Assembly: GCA_964016875.1 (NCBI GenBank)
Contig: OZ024735.1
Coordinates: forward strand, 8,851,338 to 8,915,337
DNA length: 64,000 bases
DNA from: Fallopia convolvulus
Taxonomy: Eukaryota > Streptophyta > Magnoliopsida > Caryophyllales > Polygonaceae
Direction: 5' to 3'
Within the stretch, counting starts at the first letter, position 1; the number at the start of each line of letters is the position of its first letter. Of the stretch, positions 12,101-25,100 are shown one piece after another. Under the pieces are notes generated by a model. The model had not been told where the DNA came from, did no database searches, and saw only the letters and a program-made list of their open reading frames with translations. Both the position numbers and the translations under genes were made by a program.

Positions 12101-15100
12101 TTGTCTTGGATGTGCTAGTTGGGGCCTAAGAAATTGTAAAGAGACATTCGACCGTTGAATCGTTTAGGGCATTTTCGGGAAGGGTCTTGGTTTGAGGCTG
12201 AATGGTAAGAAGATTTTCGTACCTGAACTTTTGCGAGTTTTTTCCGTATTTTTTTCTTGGATTTGCTAGTTGGGGCCTAAGAAAAACATTTTGTAAAGAC
12301 ACATTCGACCGTTGAACCGTTTAGGGCATTTTCGGGAAGGGTCTTGGTTTGAGGCTGAATGGTAAGAAGATTTTCGTACCTGAACTTTTGCGAGTTTTTT
12401 CCGTATTTTTTTCTTGGATTTGCTAGTTGGGGCCTAAGAAAAACATTTTGTAAAGACACATTCGACCGTTGAACCGTTTAGGGCATTTTCGGAATGGGTG
12501 TAGGATTGAGGTCAAATGGTAAGAAGATTTTCGTACCTGAACTTTTGCGAGTTTTTTCCGTTTTTTTGTCTTGGATTTGCTTATTGGGGCCTCAGAATTT
12601 TTTTTTGTAAAGACATATTCGACCGTTGAACCATTCAAGGCATTTTCGGAATGGGTGTAGGTTTGAGGTCAAATGGTACGAAGATAATCGTACGAGAACT
12701 TTTGCGAGTTTTTTTCCATTTTCTCGCTTGGATGGACTAGCATGGGCCTAAGAAAAACCTTTTATAAAGACACATTCGACCGTACGACAGTTTAGGGCAT
12801 TTTCGGGAAGGGTCTTGGTTTGAGGCTGAATGGTACGAAGATTTTCGTACCAGAGCTTTTGCGAGTTTTTTCCGTATTTTTTTCTTGGATTTGCTAGTTG
12901 GGGCCTACGAAAAACATTTTGTAAAGACACATTCGACCGTTGAACCGTTTAGGGCATTTTCGGAATGGGTGTAGGTTTGAGGTCAAATGGTAAGAAGATT
13001 TTCGTACCTGAACTTTTGCGAGTTTTTTCCGTTTTTTTGTCTTGGATGTGCTAGTTGGGGCCTAAGAAATTGTAAAGAGACATTCGACCGTTGAATCGTT
13101 TAGGGCATTTTCGGGAAGGGTCTTGGTTTGAGGCTGAATGGTAAGAAGATTTTCGTACCTGAACTTTTGCGAGTTTTTTCCGTATTTTTTTCTTGGATTT
13201 GCTAGTTGGGGCCTAAGAAAAACATTTTGTAAAGACACATTCGACCGTTGAACCGTTTAGGGCATTTTCGGGAAGGGTCTTGGTTTGAGGCTGAATGGTA
13301 AGAAGATTTTCGTACCTGAACTTTTGCGAGTTTTTTCCGTATTTTTTTCTTGGATTTGCTAGTTGGGGCCTAAGAAAAACATTTTGTAAAGACACATTCG
13401 ACCGTTGAACCGTTTAGGGCATTTTCGGAATGGGTGTAGGATTGAGGTCAAATGGTAAGAAGATTTTCGTACCTGAACTTTTGCGAGTTTTTTCCGTTTT
13501 TTTGTCTTGGATTTGCTTATTGGGGCCTCAGAATTTTTTTTTGTAAAGACATATTCGACCGTTGAACCATTCAAGGCATTTTCGGAATGGGTGTAGGTTT
13601 GAGGTCAAATGGTACGAAGATAATCGTACGAGAACTTTTGCGAGTTTTTTTCCATTTTCTCGCTTGGATGGACTAGCATGGGCCTAAGAAAAACCTTTTA
13701 TAAAGACACATTCGACCGTACGACAGTTTAGGGCATTTTCGGGAAGGGTCTTGGTTTGAGGCTGAATGGTACGAAGATTTTCGTACCAGAGCTTTTGCGA
13801 GTTTTTTCCGTTTTTTTATCTTGGATGTGCTAGTTGGTGCCTATGAAAAACATTTTGTAAAGACACATTCGACCGTTGAACCGTTTATGGCATTTTCGCA
13901 ATGGGTGTAGGTTTGAGGTAAAATGGTACGAAGATTTTCGTACCAGAACTTTTGCGAGTTTTTTTCTATTTTTTGCTTGGATGGACTAGCATGGGCCTAA
14001 GAAAAACCTTTTTTAAAGACACATTCGACCGTACAACCGTTTAGGGCATTTTCGGGAAGGGTCTTGGTTTGAGGCTGAATATTACGAAGATTTAATCTTC
14101 GTACCAGAACTTTTGCGAGTTTTTTCCGTTTTTTTGTCTTGGATGTGCTAGTTGGGGCCTAAGAAATTGTAAAGAGACATTCGACCGTTGAACCGTTTAG
14201 GGCATTTTCGGAATGGGTGTAGGATTGAGGTCAAATGGTAAGAAGATTTTCGTACCTGAACTTTTGCGAGTTTTTTCCGTTTTTTTCTCTTGGATTTGCT
14301 TATTGGGGCCTAAGAATTATTTTTTGTAAAGACATATTCGACCGTTGAACCATTCAAGGCATTTTCGGAATGGGTGTAGGTTTGAGGTCAAATGGTACGA
14401 AGATAATCGTACGAGAACTTTTGCGAGTTTTTTTCCATTTTCTAGCTTGGATGGACTAGCATGGGCCTAAGAAAAACCTTTTATAAAGACACATTCGACC
14501 GTACGACAGTTTAGGGCATTTTCGGGAAGGGTCTTGGTTTGAGGCTGAATGGTACGAAGATTTTCGTACCAGAGCTTTTGCGAGTTTTTTCCGTTTTTTT
14601 ATCTTGGATGTGCTAGTTGGTGCCTATGAAAAACATTTTGTAAAGACACATTCGACCGTTGAACCGTTTATGGCATTTTCGCAATGGGTCTTGGTTTGAG
14701 GTTGAATGGTACGAAGATTTTCGTACGAGAACTTTTGCGAGTTTTTTTCCGTTTTTTGGCTTGGATAGACCAGCATGGGCTTAAGAAAAACCTTTTGTAA
14801 AGACACATTCGACCGTACAACCGTTTAGGGCATTTTCGGGAAGGGTCTTGGTTTAAGGCTGAATGGTACGAAGATTTTCGTACCTGAACTTTTGCGAGTT
14901 TTTTCCGTTTTTTTCTCTTTGATTTGCTTATTGGGGCCTAAGAAATTTTTTTTGTAAAGACATATTCGACCGTTGAACCATTCAAGGCATTTTCGGATTG
15001 GGTGTAGGTTTGTTGTCAAATGGTACGAAGATAATCGTACGAGAACTTTTGCGAGTTTTTTTCCATTTTCTGGCTTGGATGGACTAGCATGGGCCTAAGA

Positions 15101-16500
15101 AAAACCTTTTATAAAGACACATTCGACCGTACGACAGTTTCGGGCATTTTCGTGAAGGGTCTTTGTTTGAGGCTGAATGGTACGAAGATTTTCGTACCAG
15201 AACTTTTGCGAGTTTTTTTTCCGTTTTTTGGCTTGGATAGACACGCTTGGGCCTAAGAAAAACCTTTTGTAAAGACACATTCAACCGTACAGTCGTTTAG
15301 GGCATTTTCGAGAAGAGTCTTGGTTTGAGGATGAATGGTACGAAGATTTTTGTACCAGAACTTTTGCGAGTTTTTTCCGTTTTTTTATCTTGGATGTGCT
15401 AGTTGGTGCCTATGAAAAACATTTTGTAAAGACACATTCGACCGTTGAACCATTCAAGGCATTTTCGGAATGGGTGTAGGTTTGAGGTCAAATGGTACGA
15501 AGATAATCGTACGAGAACTTTTGCGAGTTTTTTTTCCATTTTCTAGCTTGGATGGACTAGCATGGGCCTAAGAAAAACCTTTTATAAAGACACATTCGAC
15601 CGTACGACAGTTTAGGGCATTTTCGGGAAGGGTCTTGGTTTGAGGCTGAATGGTACGAAGATTTTCGTACCAGAACTTTTGCGAGTTTTTTCCATTTTTT
15701 TATCTTGGATGTGCTAGTTGGTGCCTATGAAAAACATTTTGTAAAGACACATTCGACTGTTGAACCGTTTATGGCATTTTCGCAATGGGTGTAGGATTGA
15801 GGTCAAATGGTAAGAAGATTTTCGTACCTGAACTTTTGCGAGTTTTTTCCGTTTTTTTGTCTTGGATGTGCTAGTTGGGGCCTAAGAAAAACATTTTGTA
15901 AAGAGACATTCGACCGTTGAACCGTTTAGGGCATTTTTGGAATGGGTGTAGGTTTGAGGTCAAATGGTATGAAGATTTTCGCACCAGAACTTTTGCGAGT
16001 TTTTTTCCGTTTTTTGGCTTGGATAGACTAGCATGGGCCTATGAAAAACCTTTTGCAATGACACATTCAACCGTACAACCGTTTAGGGCATTTTCGAAAA
16101 GGGTCTTGGTTTGAGGATGAATGGTACGAAGATTTTCGTACAAGAACTCTTGCGAGTTTTTTTCCGTCTTTTGGCTTGGATAGACTAGAATGGGCCTAAG
16201 AAAAATCTTTTGTAAAGACACATTCGACCGTACAACCGTTTAGGGCATTTTCGGGAAGGGTCTTGATTTTAAGGCTGAATGGTACGAAAATCTTCGTACC
16301 TGAACTTTTGCGAGTTTTTTCCGTTTTTTTGTCTAGGATGTGCTAGTTGGGGCCTAAGAAAAACATTTTGTAAAGATACGTTCGATCGTACCACCATTTA
16401 GGGCATTTTCGGGAAGGGTCTTGGTTTGAGACTGAATGGTACGAAGATTTTCGTACCTGAACTTTTGCGAGTTTTTTCCGTTTTTTGGCTTGGATGTGCT
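6166..16500 (-). repeat. Satellite higher-order repeat, ~3.76-kb unit (about 24 monomers)
   Basis: Characteristic monomers recur at a fixed spacing: those at 6166, 6367, 6626, 7580 and 8515 reappear at 9927, 10128, 10387, 11342 and 12277 (shift 3761-3762 bp), nearly unchanged. They appear again at 14624, 14825, 15084 and 16039, shifted by 4697 bp, which is one unit plus the 936-bp internal duplication described separately. Unit boundaries are arbitrary and the right edge is approximate. The near identity between copies implies recent amplification. No gene is seen; antisense frames of 60-71 codons are by-products of the repeat. Confidence 0.9.
11934..13805 (-). repeat. 936-bp tandem duplication (six monomers) inside the higher-order repeat
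   Basis: The segment from about 11934 to 12869 is repeated directly at about 12870-13805. Paired markers lie at 12277/13213 and 12423/13359, each exactly 936 bp apart. The first copy ends where a monomer with a GAGCTTTTGCGAG block switches to the CCGTATTTTTTTC variant, which gives the junction. The neighbouring ~3.76-kb units have only one copy. Confidence 0.85.
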
Positions 16501-17018
16501 AGTTGGGGCCTAAGAAAAACATTTTGTAAAGACACGTTCGACCGTACCACCGTTTAGGGCATTTTCGGGAAGGGTCTTGGTTTGAGGCTGAATGGTAAGA
16601 AGATTTTCGTACCTGAACTTTTGCGAGTTTTTTCCGTATTTTTTTCTTGGATTTGCTAGTTGGGGCCTACGAAAAACATTTTGTAAAGACACATTCGACC
16701 GTTGAACCGTTTAGGGCATTTTCCGAATGGGTGTAGGATTGAGGTCAAATGGTAAGAAGATTTTCGTACCTGAACTTTTGCGAGTTTTTTCCGTTTTTTT
16801 GTCTTGGATGTGCTTGTTGGGGCCTAAGAAATTGTAAAGAGACATTCGACCGTTGAACCGTTTAGGGCATTTTCGGGAAGGGTCTTGGTTTGAGGCTGAA
16901 TGGTAAGAAGATTTTCGTACCTGAACTTTTGCGAGTTTTTTCCGTATTTTTTTCTTGGATTTGCTAGTTGGGGCCTAAGAAAAACATTTTGTAAAGACAC
17001 ATTCGACCGTTGAACCGT

Positions 17019-20000
17019 TTAGGGCATTTTCGGAATGGGTGTAGGATTGAGGTCAAATGGTAAGAAGATTTTCGTATCTGAACTTTTGCGAGTTTTTTCC
17101 GTTTTTTTCTCTTGGATTTGCTTATTGGGGCCTAAGAATTTTTTTTTGTAAAGACATATTCGACCGTTAAACCATTCAAGGCATTTTCGGAATGGGTGTA
17201 GGTTTGAGGTCAAATGGTACGAAGATAATCGTACGAGAACTTTTGCGAGTTTTTTTCCATTTTCTAGCTTGCATGGAATAGCATGGGCCTAAGAAAAACC
17301 TTTTATAAAGACACATTCGACTGTACGACAGTTTAAGGCATTTTCGAGAAGGGTCTTGGTTTGAGGCTGAATGGTACGAAGATTTTCGTACCAGAGCTTT
17401 TGCGAGTTTTTTCCGTTTTTTTATCTTGGATGTGCTAGTTGGTGCCTATGAAAAACATTTTGTAAAGACACATTCGACCGTTGAACCGTTTATGGCATTT
17501 TCGCAATGGGTGTAGGTTTGAGGTAAAATGATACGAAGATTTTCGTACCAGAACTTTTGCGAGTTTTTTTCTATTTTTTGCTTGGATGGACTAGCATGGG
17601 CCTAAGAAAAACCTTTTTTAAAGACACATTCGACCGTACAACCGTTTAGGGCATTTTCGGGAAGGGTCTTGGTTTGAGGCTGAATATTACGAAGATTTAA
17701 TCTTCGTACCAGAACTTTTGCAAGTTTTTTCCGTTTTTTTGTCTTGGATGTACTAGTTGGGGCCTAAGAAAAACATTTTGTAACAACACATTCGACCGTA
17801 CAACCGTTTAGGGCATTTTCGGGAAGTGTCTTGGTTTGAAGCTGAATGGTACGGAGATTTTCGTACCTGAACTTTTGCGAGTTTTTTCTGTTTTTTTGTC
17901 TTGGATGTGCTAGTTGGGGCCTAAGAAAAACATTTTGTAAAGACACATTCGACCGTTGAACCATTTAGGGCATTTTCGGAATGGGTGTAGGTTTGAGGTC
18001 AAATGGTACGAAGATTTTCGCACCAGAACTTTTGCGAGTTTTTTTTCCGTTTTTTGGCTTGGATAGACTAGCATGGGCCTATGAAAAATCTTTTGTAATA
18101 ACAAATTCAACCGAACAACCGTTTAGGGCATTTTCTGAAAGGGTCTTGGTTTGAGGATGAATGGTACGAAGATTTTCGTACAAGAACTCTTGCGAGTTTT
18201 TTTCCGTTTTTTAGGCTTGGATAGACTAGCATGGGCCTAATAAAAACCTTTTGTAAAGACACATTCGACTGTACAACCGTATAGGGCATTTTCGGCAAGG
18301 GTCTTGATTTTAAGGCTGAATGGTACGAAAATCTTCGTACGTTAACATTTGCGAGTTTTTTCCGTTTTTTGGCTTGGATGTGCTAGTTGGGGCCTAAGAA
18401 AAACATTTTGTAAAGACACGTTCGACCGTACCACCGTTTAGGGCATTTTCGGGAAGGGTCTTGGTTTGAGGCTATTAGGTAAGAAGATTTTCGTACCTGA
18501 ACTTTTGCGAGTTTTTTCCGTTTTTTGGCTTGGATGTGCTAGTTGGGGCCTAAGAAAAACATTTTGTAAAGACACGTTCGACCGTACCACCGTTTAGGGC
18601 ATTTTCGGGAAGGGTCTTGGTTTGAGGCTGAATGGTAAGAAGATTTTCGTACCTGAACTTTTGCGAGTTTTTTCCGTATTTTTTTCTTGGATTTGCTAGT
18701 TGGGGCCTAAGAAAAACATTTTGTAAAGACACATTCGACCGTTGAACCGTTTAGGGCATTTTCGGAATGGGTGTAGGATTGAGGTCAAATGGTAAGAAGA
18801 TTTTCGTACCTGAACTTTTGCGAGTTTTTCCCGTTTTTTTGTCTTGGATGTGCTAGTTGGGGCCTAAGAAATTGTAAAGAGACATTCGACCGTTGAACCG
18901 TTTAGGGCATTTTCGGAATGGGTGTAGGATTGAGGTCAAATGGTAAGAAGATTTTCGTACCTGAACTTTTGCGAGTTTTTTCCGTTTTTTTCTCTTGGAT
19001 TTGCTTATTGGGGCCTAAGAATTTTTTTTTGTAAAGACATATTCGACCGTTGAACCATTCAAGGCATTGTCGGAATGGGTGTAGGTTTGAGGTCAAATGG
19101 TACGAAGATAATCGTACGAGAACTTTTGCGAGTTTTTTTCCATTTTCTAGCTTGGATGGACTAGCATGGGCCTAAGAAAAACCTTTTATAAAGACACATT
19201 CGACCGTACGACAGTTTAGGGCATTTTCGGGAAGGGTCTTGGTTTGAGGCTGAATGGTACGAAGATTTTCGTACCAGAGCTTTTGCGAGTTTTTTCCGTT
19301 TTTTTATCTTGGATGTGCTAGTTGGTGCCTATGAAAAACATTTTGTAAAGACACATTCGACCGTTGAACCGTTTATGGCATTTTCGCAATGGGTGTAGGT
19401 TTGAGGTAAAATGGTACGAAGATTTTCGTACCAGAACTTTTGCGAGTTTTTTTCTATTTTTTGCTTGGATGGACTAGCATGGGCCTAAGAAAAACCTTTT
19501 TTAAAGACACATTCGACCGTACAACCGTTTAGGGCATTTTCGGGAAGGGTCTTGGTTTGAGGCTGAATATTACGAAGATTTAATCTTCGTACCAGAACTT
19601 TTGCAAGTTTTTTCCGTTTTTTTGTCTTGGATGTGCTAGTTGGGGCCTAAGAAAAACATTTTGTAACAACACATTCGACCGTACAACCGTTTAGGGCATT
19701 TTCGGGAAGTGTCTTGGTTTGAAGCTGAATGGTACGGAGATTTTCGTACCTGAACTTTTGCGAGTTTTTTCTGTTTTTTTGTCTTGGATGTGCTAGTTGG
19801 GGCCTAAGAAAAACATTTTGTAAAGACACATTCGACCGTTGAACCATTTAGGGCATTTTCGGAATGGGTGTAGGTTTGAGGTCAAATGGTACGAAGATTT
19901 TCGCACCAGAACTTTTGCGAGTTTTTTTTCCGTTTTTTGGCTTGGATAGACTAGCATGGGCCTATGAAAAATCTTTTGTAATAACACATTCAACCGAACA

Positions 20001-22150
20001 ACCGTTTAGGGCATTTTCTGAAAGGGTCTTGGTTTGAGGATGAATGGTACGAAGATTTTCGTACAAGAACTCTTGCGAGTTTTTTTCCGTTTTTTAGGCT
20101 TGGATAGACTAGCATGGGCCTAATAAAAACCTTTTGTAAAGACACATTCGACTGTACAACCGTATAGGGCATTTTCGGCAAGGGTCTTGATTTTAAGGCT
20201 GAATGGTACGAAAATCTTCGTACGTTAACTTTTGCGAGTTTTTTCCGTTTTTTGGCTTGGATGTGCTAGTTGGGGCCTAAGAAAAACATTTTGTAAAGAC
20301 ACGTTCGACCGTACCACCGTTTAGGGCATTTTCGGGAAGGGTCTTGGTTTGAGGCTGAATGGTAAGAAGATTTTCGTACCTGAACTTTTGCGAGTTTTTT
20401 CCGTTTTTTGGCTTGGATGTGCTAGTTGGGGCCTAAGAAAAACATTTTGTAAAGACACGTTCGACCGTACCATTGTTTAGGGCATTTTCGGGAAGGGTCT
20501 TGGTTTGAGGCTGAATGGTAAGAAGATTTTCGTACCTGAACTTTTGCGAGTTTTTTCCGTATTTTTTTCTTGGATTTGCTAGTTGGGGCCTAAGAAAAAC
20601 ATTTTGTAAAGACACATTCGACCGTTGAACCGTTTAGGGCATTTTCGGAATGGGTGTAGGATTGAGGTCAAATGGTAAGAAGATTTTCGTACCTGAACTT
20701 TTGCGAGTTTTTTCCGTTTTTTTGTCTTGGATGTGCTAGTTGGGGCCTAAGAAATTGTAAAGAGACATTCGACCGTTGAACCGTTTAGGGCATTTTCGGA
20801 ATGGGTGTAGGATTGAGGTCAAATGGTAAGAAGATTTTCGTACCTGAACTTTTGCGAGTTTTTTCCGTTTTTTTCTCTTGGATTTGCTTATTGGGGCCTA
20901 AGAATTTTTTTTTGTAAAGACATATTCGACTGTTGAACCATTCAAGGCATTTTCGGAATGGGTGTAGGTTTGAGGTCAAATGGTACGAAGATAATCGTAC
21001 GAGAACTTTTGCGAGTTTTTTTCCATTTTCTAGCTTGGATGGACTAGCATGGGCCTAAGAAAAACCTTTTATAAAGACACATTCGACCGTACGACAGTTT
21101 AGGGCATTTTCGGGAAGGGTCTTGGTTTGAGGCTGAATGGTACGAAGATTTTCGTACCAGAGCTTTTGCGAGTTTTTTCCGTTTTTTTATCTTGGATGTG
21201 CTAGTTGGTGCCTATGAAAAACATTTTGTAAAGACACATTCGACCGTTGAACCGTTTATGGCATTTTCGCAATGGGTGTAGGTTTGAGGTAAAATGGTAC
21301 GAAGATTTTCGTACCAGAACTTTTGCGAGTTTTTTTCTATTTTTTGCTTGGATGGACTAGCATGGGCCTAAGAAAAACCTTTTTTAAAGACACATTCGAC
21401 CGTACAACCGTTTAGGGCATTTTCGGGAAGGGTCTTGGTTTGAGGCTGAATATTACGAAGATTTAATCTTCGTACCAGAACTTTTGCAAGTTTTTTCCGT
21501 TTTTTTGTCTTGGATGTGCTAGTTGGGGCCTAAGAAAAACATTTTGTAACAACACATTCGACCGTACAACCGTTTAGGGCATTTTCGGGAAGTGTCTTGG
21601 TTTGAAGCTGAATGGTACGGAGATTTTCGTACCTGAACTTTTGCGAGTTTTTTCTGTTTTTTTGTTTTGGATGTGCTAGTTGGGGCCTATGAAAAACATT
21701 TTGTAAAGACACATTCGACCGTTGAACCATTTAGGGCATTTTCGGAATGGGTGTGGGTTTGAGGTCAAATGGTACGAAGATTTTCGCACCAGAACTTTTG
21801 CGAGTTTTTTTCCGTTTTTTGGCTTGGATAGACTAGCATGGGCCTATGAAAAATCTTTTGTAATGACACATTCAACCGAACAACCGTTTAGGGCATTTTC
21901 TGAAAGGGTCTTGGTTTGAGGATGAATGGTACGAAGATTTTCGTACAAGAACTCTTGCGAGTTTTTTTCCGTTTTTTAGGCTTGGATAGACTAGCATGGG
22001 CCTAATAAAAACCTTTTGTAAAGACACATTCGACCGTACAACCGTATAGGGCATTTTCGGCAAGGGTCTTGATTTTAAGGCTGAATGGTACGAAAATCTT
22101 CGTACGTTAACTTTTGCGAGTTTTTTCCGTTTTTTGGCTTGGATGTGCTA
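17019..22150 (-). repeat. Satellite higher-order repeat, 1883-bp unit (12 monomers)
   Basis: Markers at 17019, 17764, 17910 and 18107 recur at 18902, 19647, 19793 and 19990, and again at 20785, 21530 and 21872, a spacing of 1882-1883 bp (12 x ~156.9). Copies differ by only scattered substitutions. The unit is about half the length of the 3.76-kb unit to the left and shares several monomer types with it, so the two organisations are probably related. Nearly three copies are present; the order decays after about 22150. Confidence 0.9.
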
Positions 22151-25100
22151 GTTGGGGCCTAAGAAAAAAATTTTGTAAAGACACGTTCGACCGTACCACC
22201 GTTTAGGGCATTTTCGAGAAGGGTCTTGGTTTGAGGCTGAATGGTAAGAAGATTTTCGTACCTGAACTTTTGCGAGTTTTTTCCGTTTTTTTGTCTAGGA
22301 TGTGCTAGTTGGGGCCTAAGAAAAATATTTTGTAAAGACACGTTCGACCGTACCACCGTTTAGGGCATTTTCGGGAAGGGTCTTGGTTTGAGGCTGAATG
22401 GTAAGAAGATTTTCGTACCTGAACTTTTGCGAGTTTTTTCCGTATTTTTTTCTTGGATTTGCTAGTTGGGGCCTAAGAAAAACCTTTTGTAAAGACACAT
22501 TCGACCGTACAACCGTTTAGGGCATTTTCGGGAAGGGTCTTGATTTTAAGGCTGAATGGTACGAAAATCTTCTTACCTGAACTTTTGCGAGTTTTTTCCG
22601 TTTTTTTGTCTTGGATGTGCTAGTTGGGGCCTAAGAAAAACATTTTGTAAACACACGTTCGACCGTACCACCGTTTAGGGCATTTTCGGAAAGGGTCTTG
22701 GTTTGAGGCTGAATGGTACGAAGATTTTCGTACCTGAACTTTTGCGAGTTTTTTCCGTTTTTTTGTCTTGGATTTGCTAGTTGGGGCCTAAGAAAAACCT
22801 TTTGCAATGACACATTCAACCGTACAACCGTTTAGGGCATTTTCGGAATGGGTGTAGGTTTGAGGTCAAATGGTACGAAGATAATCGTACGAGAACTTTT
22901 GCGAGTTTTTTTCCGTTTTCTGGCTTGGATGGACTAGCATGGGCCTAAGAAAAACCTTTTATAAAGACGCATTCGACCGTACGACAGTTTAGGGCATTTT
23001 AGGGAAGGGTCTTGGTTTGAGGCTGAATGGTACGAAGATTTTCGTACCAGAGCTTTTGCGAGTTTTTTCCGTTTTTTTATCTTGGATCTGCTAGTTGGTG
23101 CCTATGAAAAACATTTTGTAAAGACACATTCGACCGTTGAACCGTTTATGGCATTTTCGCAATGGGTGTAGGTTTGAGGTAAAATGGTACGAAGATTTTC
23201 GTACCAGAACTTTTGCGAGTTTTTTTCTATTTTTTGCTTGGATGGAATAGCATGGGCCTAAGAAAAACCTTTTTTAAAGACACATTCGACCGTACAACCG
23301 TTTAGGGCATTTTCGGGAAGGGTCTTGGTTTGAGGCTGAATATTACGAAGATTTAATCTTCGTACCAAAACTTTTGCAAGTTTTTTCCCTTTTTTTGTCT
23401 TGGATGTTCTAGTTGGGGCCTAAGAAAAACATTATGTAACAACACATTCGACCGTACAACCGTTTAGGGCATTTTCGGGAAGTGTCTTGGTTTGAAGCTG
23501 AATGGTACGGATATTTTCGTACCTGAACTTTTGCGAGTTTTTTTCTGTTTTTTTGTCTTGGATGTGCTAGTTGGGGCCTAAGAAAAATATTTTGTAAAGA
23601 CACATTCGACCGTTGAACCATTTAGGGCATTTTCGGAATGGGTGTAGGTTTGAGGTAGAATGGTACAAAGATTTACGTACCAGAACTTTTGCGAGTTTTT
23701 TTCTGTTTTTTGCTTGGATGGACTAGCATGGGCCTAAGAAAAACCTTTTTTAAAGACACATTCGACCGTACAACCATTTATGGCATTTTCGGGAAGGGTC
23801 TTTGTTTAAGGATGAATGGTACAAAGATTTAATCTTCGTACCAGAACTTTTGCAAGTTTTTTCCGTTTTTTGTCTTGGATGTGCTAGTTGGGGCCTAAGA
23901 AAAACATTTTGTAACGACACATTCGACCGTACAACCGTTTAGGGCATTTTTGAGAAGTGTCTTCGTTTGAGGGTGAATGGTACGAAGATTTTCCTACCTG
24001 AACTTTTGCTAGATTTTTCCGTTTTTTTCTCTTGGATGTGCTAGTTGGGGCCTAAGAAAAACGTTTTGTAAAGACACATTCGACCGTTGAACCGTTTAAG
24101 GCATTTTCGGAATGGGTGTAGGTTTGAGGTCAAATGGTACGACGATTATCGCACCAGAACTTTTGCGAGTTTTTTTCCGTTTTTTTGCTTGGATAGACTG
24201 GCATGGGCCTAAGAAAAACCTTTTGTAAAGACACATTCGACCGTACAACCGTTTAGGGCATTTTCGGGAAGGGTCTTGGTTTAAGGCTGAATGGTACGAA
24301 GATTTTCGTATCTGAACATTTGCTAGTTTTTTCCGTTTTTTTGTCTTGGATTTGCTTATTGGGGCCTAAGAATTTTTTTTTGTAAAGACACATTCGACCG
24401 TTGAACCATTCAAGGCATTTTCGGAATGGGTGTAGGTTTGAGGTCAAATGGTACGAAGATAATCCTACGAGAACTTTTGCGAGTTTTTTTCCGTTTTCTG
24501 GCTTGGATGGACTAGCATGGGCCTAAGAAAAACCTTTTATAAAGACACATTCGACCGTACGACAGAATGGTACGAAGATTTTCGTACCAGAGCTTTTGCG
24601 AGAACTTTTGCGAGTTTTTTTCCGTTTTCGGGAAGGGTCTTGGTTTGAGGCTGAATGGTACGAAGATTTTCGTACCAGAGCTTTTGCGAGTTTTTTCCGT
24701 TTTTTTATCTTGGATGTGCTAGTTGGTGCCTATGAAAAACATTTTGTAAAGACACATTCGACCGTTGAACCGTTTATGGCATTTTCGCAATGGGTGTAGG
24801 TTTGAGGTAAAATGGTACGAAGATTTTCGTACCAGAACTTTTGCGAATTTTTTTCTATTTTTTGCTTGGATGGACTAGCATGGGCCTAAGAAAAACCTTT
24901 TTTAAAGACACATTCGACCGTACAACCGTTTATGGCATTTTCGGGAAGGGTCTTGGTTTGAGGCTAAATATTACGAAGATTTAATCTTCGTACCAGAACT
25001 TTTGCAAGTTTTTTCCGTTTTTTTGTCTTGGATGTGCTAGTTTGGGCCTAAGAAAAACATTTTGTAACAACACATTCGACCGTACAACCGTTTAGGGCAT

